This document shows positions 58,708-64,000 of a DNA stretch of 64,000 bases, in pieces (the stretch's first letter is position 1; the number at the start of each line of letters is the position of its first letter). The stretch comes from Tectiglobus diatomicola (GTDB taxonomy: Bacteria; Pseudomonadota; Alphaproteobacteria; Rhizobiales; Hyphomicrobiaceae). The stretch covers positions 62,001 to 126,000 of the forward strand of contig JAZDSJ010000003.1 in NCBI GenBank assembly GCA_039583345.1. The letters are read 5' to 3'. Position numbers and translations under genes: made by a program. Below the pieces are notes generated by a model. That model was not told the origin of the DNA. It made no database searches and worked only from the letters and a program-made list of their open reading frames with translations.

Positions 58708-61335
58708 ATGAGCGATACTACAACGAGCAATTACAAAAGTGCGGATTATTGGCTTGCGGAAGTCGAAATCGGTGCGAGAACTCCTTGTGGTTGGCAATAT
58801 TGGGTTGTTTTTAGCCTTTCAGTTACCTGGTCCTTATACCAATTATTTATAGCGACTAGCATGCCTTTTTACATGGCAGAATTAACGGGTCTAAATTTTT
58901 TTACTGATTTACTAGCCCATACTCGCCGCATTCATCTCTTGTTTGCCATGGCTCTTGCCGCAATGGTCTATCCAATGCTCCGTATTAGTCCACGAAATTA
59001 TATACCGACATATGACTTTTTACTCGTCGGGCTAAGCGCTATAGTCTGTCTATACGCAGTAGTGTTTCATGAACAATTAGCAGACCGTTCTGGTGCATTT
59101 ACAATTAACGATACCATTATAGGTATTCTTGGTCTTATTGTTTTATCAGTAACGGTGTACCGCTCGCTTGGATTACCACTTTTAATTGTTGCTTTAATCT
59201 TCATAATTTATGTATTTTATGGCTCTAGCTTTTGGGTACCAGAAGTTATACGATGGAAAGGGGCATCGCTAGGCAAAACGGTTTGGCATTATTGGATCCA
59301 AGATGAAGGCGTGTTCGGTCAGCCACTTGATATTGCTGCCACTATGATTTTTCTTTTTGTTCTATTCGGTTCAATTTTAGAGAAAGCCGGTGGAGGAAAT
59401 TATTTTATACAGCTTTCTTTTTCTCTGCTTGGTCACCTTCGTGGTGGGCCTGCCAAAGCAGCTGTAATTTCATCAGCTCTTAGCGGTATCTACTCTGGAT
59501 CATCAATCGCTAATACAGTTACAACTGGTACATTTACGATACCACTAATGAAAAAAACCGGATTATCAGCAGAAAAAGCAGGAGCCATAGAAGTTGCATC
59601 ATCAACCAACGGCCAACTTACACCTCCGGTAATGGGCGCTGCTGCGTTTCTGATGGCTGAAAGTACAGGCGTTCCGTACATAGAACTTCTTAAAAATGCT
59701 TTTTTACCAGCTGTCGTTTCTTATGTTGCGCTAATTTATATTGTTCATTTAGAAGCGCTAAAACTTGGCTTAAAGGGGTTAAAGCCTTCTGTTTCATCAA
59801 GTGCTGCGGCTAGATTGCTATACGTCGTTAATGGAGTAGTAATTACGATTTCATTATTGACAGCGGTATATTATTTATTGAATTTTGTTTCTTATTTTTT
59901 CCCAAATCTTACTTTTTCTACAGTTATCTTAGTATGCGTAGCAGCTTATTTAATTCTTATTGCAATTTCTTCACGGCTCCCGGATTTAACTGTTAATGAT
60001 CCGAATGCCTCTTTAATAACTCTTCCTAAAGCGTCAGATGTCATCATAACAGGACTTTACTACATACTGCCTATAATAGTTTTGATATGGTGTATTGTGC
60101 CAACTCCTAACAGGTTATCTCCTGCTCTTGCTGCTTCTTGGGCTTGTTTCGGTGTAATTTTTATTTCCTTAACCCAACATCCTCTAAAAGCACTTTTTCG
60201 AAATGAAAGAGACCGTATAAAGAATTCCTTTCAACGTGGTTTATCCGAGTGTCTTGATGGTATGGTTTCTGGGGCACGTGCTATGATCTCTATATCAGTT
60301 GCAACTGCTGCTGCAGGTGTGATTGTCGGCTCGTTATCACTTTCTGGTGCTCACAATATTTTATTGGAGTTAATAGAAATTCTAGCCGGTGGAAATCTAA
60401 TAATATTATTACTACTTATTGCTATCGTAAGTCTTATTCTTGGCATGGGGTTACCAACGACAGCAAATTACATAGTAGTTTCTACTCTCATGGCTCCAAT
60501 TATTGTAACGCTAGGTGCTAAAAATGGTCTCGTTATTCCGTTGGTAGCTGCCCATCTATTTGTTTTCTATTTTGGTATTTTAGCAGATGATACACCTCCT
60601 GTTGGTCTTGCCGCATTTGCGGCAGCAGCTATCTCTGGCGGAGATCCAATTAAGACCGGCGTACAGGGCTTTATGTATGATATAAGAACTGCTGTGCTTC
60701 CTTTTTTATTTATTTTCAATACCGAGCTCTTGCTTATTAATGTATCACCAGAGAAAGCAATCTTCATTTTCTCTCTAGCGACAATTGCAATGATGCTATT
60801 TGCAGCAGTCACACAGGGCTATTTCTTCGCAAAAAATTACATCTGGGAATCAATAATGCTTCTACTAGTTGCATTTACTTTAATGCGTCCAGGGTATTGG
60901 TTGGATCAGCTCATTCCAGAATATAATGAACATAATAGAATAGATGTATTAAAAATCTTAGAAAAAAAACCTACTAGTTCAAAATTACAATTAAAAGTGT
61001 CTGGTCCCAACTTGAATAATCCGAATAAATTAGATGAAACTATTCTACAACTTCAAGTTGACAACAGAAAAAATGGCTTTGAGCAACTTGCTGATGCAGG
61101 CCTTTCTTTTGTAATTGAAAATGCTAAAGTTAACTTAGAAGAACCATCCTTCGGCTCCAAGTTCGAGAATAAGCTGAGTATTTTTGATTTTTATGATGAA
61201 AGACCAGTCTACATAGTTAGCGTTGCGGAATCAAACAAGCGCTTTTCAAAAGAGTTTTTCTATATACCTGCAATATTTGTGCTTGGAACAATAATATTTC
61301 TGCAAAGGCAACGCCAAACACAACCTGCATTTTAA
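58708..61335 (+). CDS. TRAP transporter fused permease subunit (4TM + 12TM)
   Basis: An 875-residue inner-membrane protein fusing the small and large TRAP membrane subunits. It has many hydrophobic segments. The conserved large-subunit stretches are SALSGIYSGSSIANTVTTG and GMGLPTTANYIVVSTLMAP, with ADDTPPVGLAAFAAAAISG near residue 630. A soluble, Lys/Asn-rich C-terminal region of about 130 residues precedes a last hydrophobic segment, consistent with the DUF3394 tail of TAXI-type permeases. Confidence 0.95.
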   Translation: MSDTTTSNYKSADYWLAEVEIGARTPCGWQYWVVFSLSVTWSLYQLFIATSMPFYMAELTGLNFFTDLLAHTRRIHLLFAMALAAMVYPMLRISPRNYIPTYDFLLVGLSAIVCLYAVVFHEQLADRSGAFTINDTIIGILGLIVLSVTVYRSLGLPLLIVALIFIIYVFYGSSFWVPEVIRWKGASLGKTVWHYWIQDEGVFGQPLDIAATMIFLFVLFGSILEKAGGGNYFIQLSFSLLGHLRGGPAKAAVISSALSGIYSGSSIANTVTTGTFTIPLMKKTGLSAEKAGAIEVASSTNGQLTPPVMGAAAFLMAESTGVPYIELLKNAFLPAVVSYVALIYIVHLEALKLGLKGLKPSVSSSAAARLLYVVNGVVITISLLTAVYYLLNFVSYFFPNLTFSTVILVCVAAYLILIAISSRLPDLTVNDPNASLITLPKASDVIITGLYYILPIIVLIWCIVPTPNRLSPALAASWACFGVIFISLTQHPLKALFRNERDRIKNSFQRGLSECLDGMVSGARAMISISVATAAAGVIVGSLSLSGAHNILLELIEILAGGNLIILLLLIAIVSLILGMGLPTTANYIVVSTLMAPIIVTLGAKNGLVIPLVAAHLFVFYFGILADDTPPVGLAAFAAAAISGGDPIKTGVQGFMYDIRTAVLPFLFIFNTELLLINVSPEKAIFIFSLATIAMMLFAAVTQGYFFAKNYIWESIMLLLVAFTLMRPGYWLDQLIPEYNEHNRIDVLKILEKKPTSSKLQLKVSGPNLNNPNKLDETILQLQVDNRKNGFEQLADAGLSFVIENAKVNLEEPSFGSKFENKLSIFDFYDERPVYIVSVAESNKRFSKEFFYIPAIFVLGTIIFLQRQRQTQPAF

Positions 61336-61552
61336 TGTTTATACATTTATAGTACAAAGCTATATCTAAAAACATTATAATTATTCAAAAGAAATATTAC
61401 TTGAAATAAGGTTAGTTTATTTATTTACCAGACAATTTAGTTTGCTCAGATCTAGAATACTGAGCTCTATAGTTATTACTATAAGCATCAATATGAGGTG
61501 TTGAGTATAATTATATTCATTTCTTATCTGTTAAGCAGAAAATCAATCATTT

Positions 61553-61729
61553 ATGACATTTAATACTGTAAGTAATTGTATCGCTTGGTTAGCATATGGG
61601 TTATTGTCCAGGACTAAGAGTAATTTTTTTCATGGAGCAACTAATACACCGTATGTTCTTTTAAATTACGTGCATGGACTATTCGAACTCAAAAAAATAT
61701 CCAGATCATTAAGATTAAGTAAAATTTGA
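61553..61729 (+). CDS. Possible 58-residue small protein or gene tail
   Basis: An ATG frame encoding an N-terminal hydrophobic stretch (NCIAWLAYGLL), a middle FHGATNTPYVLLNYVHG and a basic tail (LKKISRSLRLSK). There is no obvious ribosome site and I recognise no family. It may be spurious or the end of a lost membrane-associated gene. Confidence 0.2.
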   Translation: MTFNTVSNCIAWLAYGLLSRTKSNFFHGATNTPYVLLNYVHGLFELKKISRSLRLSKI

Positions 61730-62432
61730 CGTTAAAGGATACAAAAGTTTTTTCATTACCATTAGATTACACTGGTTAAAATTAGATTATGATATATTTC
61801 CTAAAAGTCCTAAATAAACTTTAGTTCTCTTTATGTCTATGTCGTTGGCCTTTCGTTACATGTCATCATATGAGTATAATATAGGCATTGATACTGTGAC
61901 TATGAAACATTTTTAGCTATGCTAATGATTCACCAAAATTACTGTAAATAGGATCTTAGTAAAAATTAAGAGATTTATCTGTGAAATAACTGGCAGCTAT
62001 TAGTGATCATATAATTACCACTAGATCCAAGCACATCTTAATTATAAGTCACGAAAGGACTCTTTAGGATCCGGATACTGTAATAGTGAGATTTAAAAAG
62101 TCAAAATATAAAGTCTGTTATAGACTTACGCTTAGTTTATAAAATATTTTATGATCTCTCAGAGTAAAATTAGCATATAATTTATTGGAACTACATTATA
62201 TATACACCGCTAATATCTTGCTAAGAATGAGAAGAATGCTTTTTATGGTTTTACATAGTCGTATGTACTCGCATTTGTATATAATTCAAGTATTATAAGA
62301 AATAAAAAATTTCATCTTTACAGGATCTAACTTGATACTTTACATTTTTTGAGAACTAGCAGTTTTTCAGTGACGAGTTTGTAAAGTTGGACATCGGTTA
62401 TGATTAAAGACCTCAATTAAGGAGATAACTAG

Positions 62433-62471
62433 ATGCTTGTTGTTACAAAAACGGCTGCACTCATTTGGTAA
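62433..62471 (+). other. Orphan translation start (ribosome site plus 12-codon frame)
   Basis: AAGGAGATAACTAG directly precedes an ATG whose frame (MLVVTKTAALIW) ends after 12 codons. The strong ribosome site without a gene suggests the 5' stub of a deleted or decayed gene. It is too short to name. Confidence 0.3.
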
Positions 62472-63507
62472 CGTATTAATCTGCCAAAAATGTAGTGTGT
62501 TTTATTGTGAGCACCTAGGAAGATAGTTCGATACTGTATATTTAGCGTTTCTATAGCCTATAATAGAAACATATTCATTCAAAATATTTCACAAAGTGCA
62601 ATATCCTGCAACTCGTAGCTCACGAGCCATCTACGAAATCCAATTTCAACCAGTAGCTCTGGCATATGAAATAGGCAAACTCGTTTCAGTTTCTTCCTCT
62701 CAGGTATTTACTAGATAAACTGTAAAATTGTTTACTTATATTAAGCTCATTATAAAATGCATAAGCTCTCTAATAGCAGTAAAAAACTCTATCAAAAAAA
62801 ATAAATCTCAAGGCTGAACAAAAATGTCTATATATTTAGATAGATAATTAACGGATTTTAATTAATTAATGTTTTAAATCTACACCAAGACATTTCTTAT
62901 TAATTTGAAATATCTGCTATTTAATTATATTTAAGCAGAGCATAAAAAAGAAAGTGAGTGGAGATATCGTTGAAGTAATATTATTATCTATGCAAATACT
63001 TGATGTATAGAAATTGTATTAATTTATATCCATGATCGAATCATCTTTTAAACTAAACTGTATTCAGTATTGTTTAATCAACTTGATCACTCAATGGGTG
63101 TGCGTCGATCTTCCAAAATCTGTGTACCTAATTTATCTTTTCGTTATAGGCCAATTGAGTTTTACTGCATGTGATAACTTTGCAAAATATAAGGATTATT
63201 TTGCATTTACACACTAACCAATCATTTTCTATTAATTGTAATTAGGCTTTGTGGATATACTAAATATACTACAAGGAAAATCTTAAGTTAGTAAGATAAT
63301 ATTTATTCAAAGATAAGCTTCAAAGTTAAATTTCGTTAAGATTTTAAAAACTATAACCGCAATGCCCAGAGTTTAGACAAGCTCTCTCTAACAAAACTAA
63401 TATGAAATTTAACATTAGTTATAAAGACTGAGCAATCGCGTTTTTTATCAAAATGGAATTAGACCCTACTCTGTTCTAATTCATACCTTCAACATCTTAT
63501 ACAAATC

Positions 63508-64000
63508 TTACTTAATACTATCCATAATAATTTGAGCTGCTTTTTCACTTGGTGTTACGTTTGGAACAACAAGACTATCTGCAATCTTTTCTAATGCGAG
63601 AAGCTGTGCCTGTCGTGCAGGTCCATTTTTTATAATGGAAATTAGTGCATCTGCTAAGGCATTTTCGTGGCAATCTTCTTGCAAAAACTCTGGGATAACT
63701 CTTTCTCCAATAACAAGATTAGCTAAGACAACTGTATCTGTAGTCATCAAAAATCTAAACATAGAAGCAACCTTATCTACGCGATACGCAACTACCATTG
63801 GAGTGCCAGTGATACCTAATTCAAGTGTCACCGTTCCGGACGCAGCCAAAGCAACATGGGCTAGACGAAAAGCTGTAAACTTATCTGTTTCCCCTTCTAA
63901 TATATGAAGTGAAACAGGCCAGTCATCCGTACGTTCTATAATTTTATCACGCAAATGAGATACAGCTGGAAGTAAAACCTCTAGTTTATATCCATAACCA
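63508..64000 (-). CDS. lpxB: Lipid-A-disaccharide synthase, C-terminal part (runs off the window)
   Basis: Glycosyltransferase of lipid A synthesis. About 164 C-terminal residues are visible and the frame is open to the window edge. Conserved features are LLPAVSHLRDK, the donor-site ALAASGTVTLELG, GTPMVVAYRV and LVIGERVIPEFLQEDC. An apparent TTG at 63954 is internal, not the start. It implies that an LPS outer membrane is retained. Confidence 0.93.
   Translation of the reverse strand, partial: GYGYKLEVLLPAVSHLRDKIIERTDDWPVSLHILEGETDKFTAFRLAHVALAASGTVTLELGITGTPMVVAYRVDKVASMFRFLMTTDTVVLANLVIGERVIPEFLQEDCHENALADALISIIKNGPARQAQLLALEKIADSLVVPNVTPSEKAAQIIMDSIK

Larger units (their letters stand above)
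61336..63507. other. Largest gene desert of the window (2.2 kb)
   Basis: Very A+T rich with stops throughout. It holds a 58-codon frame at 61553, a ribosome-site-plus-ATG relic at 62433, and a TTG- or ATG-started 61-codon frame at 63032 with no recognisable motif. No tRNA or known RNA was recognised. Confidence 0.55.

Noticed and set aside
63032..63217. 61-codon frame upstream of the lpxB end
   Set aside because: No ribosome site and no family resemblance; likely chance.
1..64000. CRISPR arrays, insertion sequences, prophage genes, rRNA
   Set aside because: I looked for repeated spacer-like arrays, transposase-like frames, phage genes and rRNA-like sequence and saw none; the only clear repeats are those in ubiE and cobT.

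Overview
The window looks like chromosomal DNA of an alphaproteobacterium related to Rhodospirillales that is undergoing genome reduction. The evidence is typical alphaproteobacterial gene sets and orders: tadA/rluB/rsmD, ETF-QO/udg/moaB, bolA/J-protein/cobS/cobT, rpmB/DUF3108/SUV3-like helicase/fdxA/carD, hslVU beside a DUF2628 gene, ubiE-ubiB, and argH-lptM-lysA with a divergent tlpA. The DNA is strongly A+T rich. By my own sum of the listed reading frames only about two thirds of it is coding, with many 0.4-2.2 kb stretches that hold nothing recognisable, and with visibly decaying genes. A host-restricted symbiont such as the tunicate symbiont 'Candidatus Endolissoclinum faulkneri' would fit; that identity is inference from memory, not something the sequence proves.

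Layout. 0-3.9 kb: cobU and a cobC-like phosphatase, rsmD, rluB, tadA, an ArsC/Spx-like protein. 5-9.7 kb: acsA, gatA (no gatC or gatB beside it), a GST. 10.1-13.9 kb: an unusual locus with a membrane-anchored MurF-like ligase, an alpha/beta hydrolase and a divergent D-Ala-D-Ala-ligase-like ATP-grasp enzyme. This is the best candidate for an uncharacterised system. 14-17.4 kb: ETF-QO, family 4 uracil-DNA glycosylase, moaB. 17.7-18.4 kb: tRNA-Met(CAU) and tRNA-Arg(ACG). 19.3-20.9 kb: wreck of a metal-ion ABC transporter operon, with permease and binding protein fused by a deletion. 21-25.7 kb: patatin-like lipase, Lhr-type helicase plus PdeM nuclease. 26.3-30.8 kb: bolA, a J-domain protein, cobS, cobT. 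31.3-38.5 kb: an apparent enolase remnant, rpmB, DUF3108 protein, SUV3-like helicase, fdxA, carD. 39-42.3 kb: DUF2628 protein, hslV, hslU. 42.9-44.1 kb: a multicopper oxidase pseudogene. 45-51 kb: tyrS, galU, ubiE (111-bp tandem duplication at its start), ubiB. 51.9-56.8 kb: lysA, lptM, argH, tlpA, dapD. 57.4-61.3 kb: a TAXI-TRAP transporter (binding protein and fused permease). 63.5 kb to the end: the 3' part of lpxB.

Together the intact genes cover translation (tyrS, gatA, rpmB, tadA, rluB, rsmD), lysine and arginine synthesis (dapD, lysA, argH), ubiquinone synthesis and electron entry (ubiE, ubiB, ETF-QO), parts of cobalamin synthesis (cobU, cobC-like, cobS, cobT), envelope synthesis (galU, lpxB, the Mur/Ddl-like locus) and proteolysis (hslVU). 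The losses are mainly in metal uptake, the multicopper oxidase and neighbours of conserved operons.
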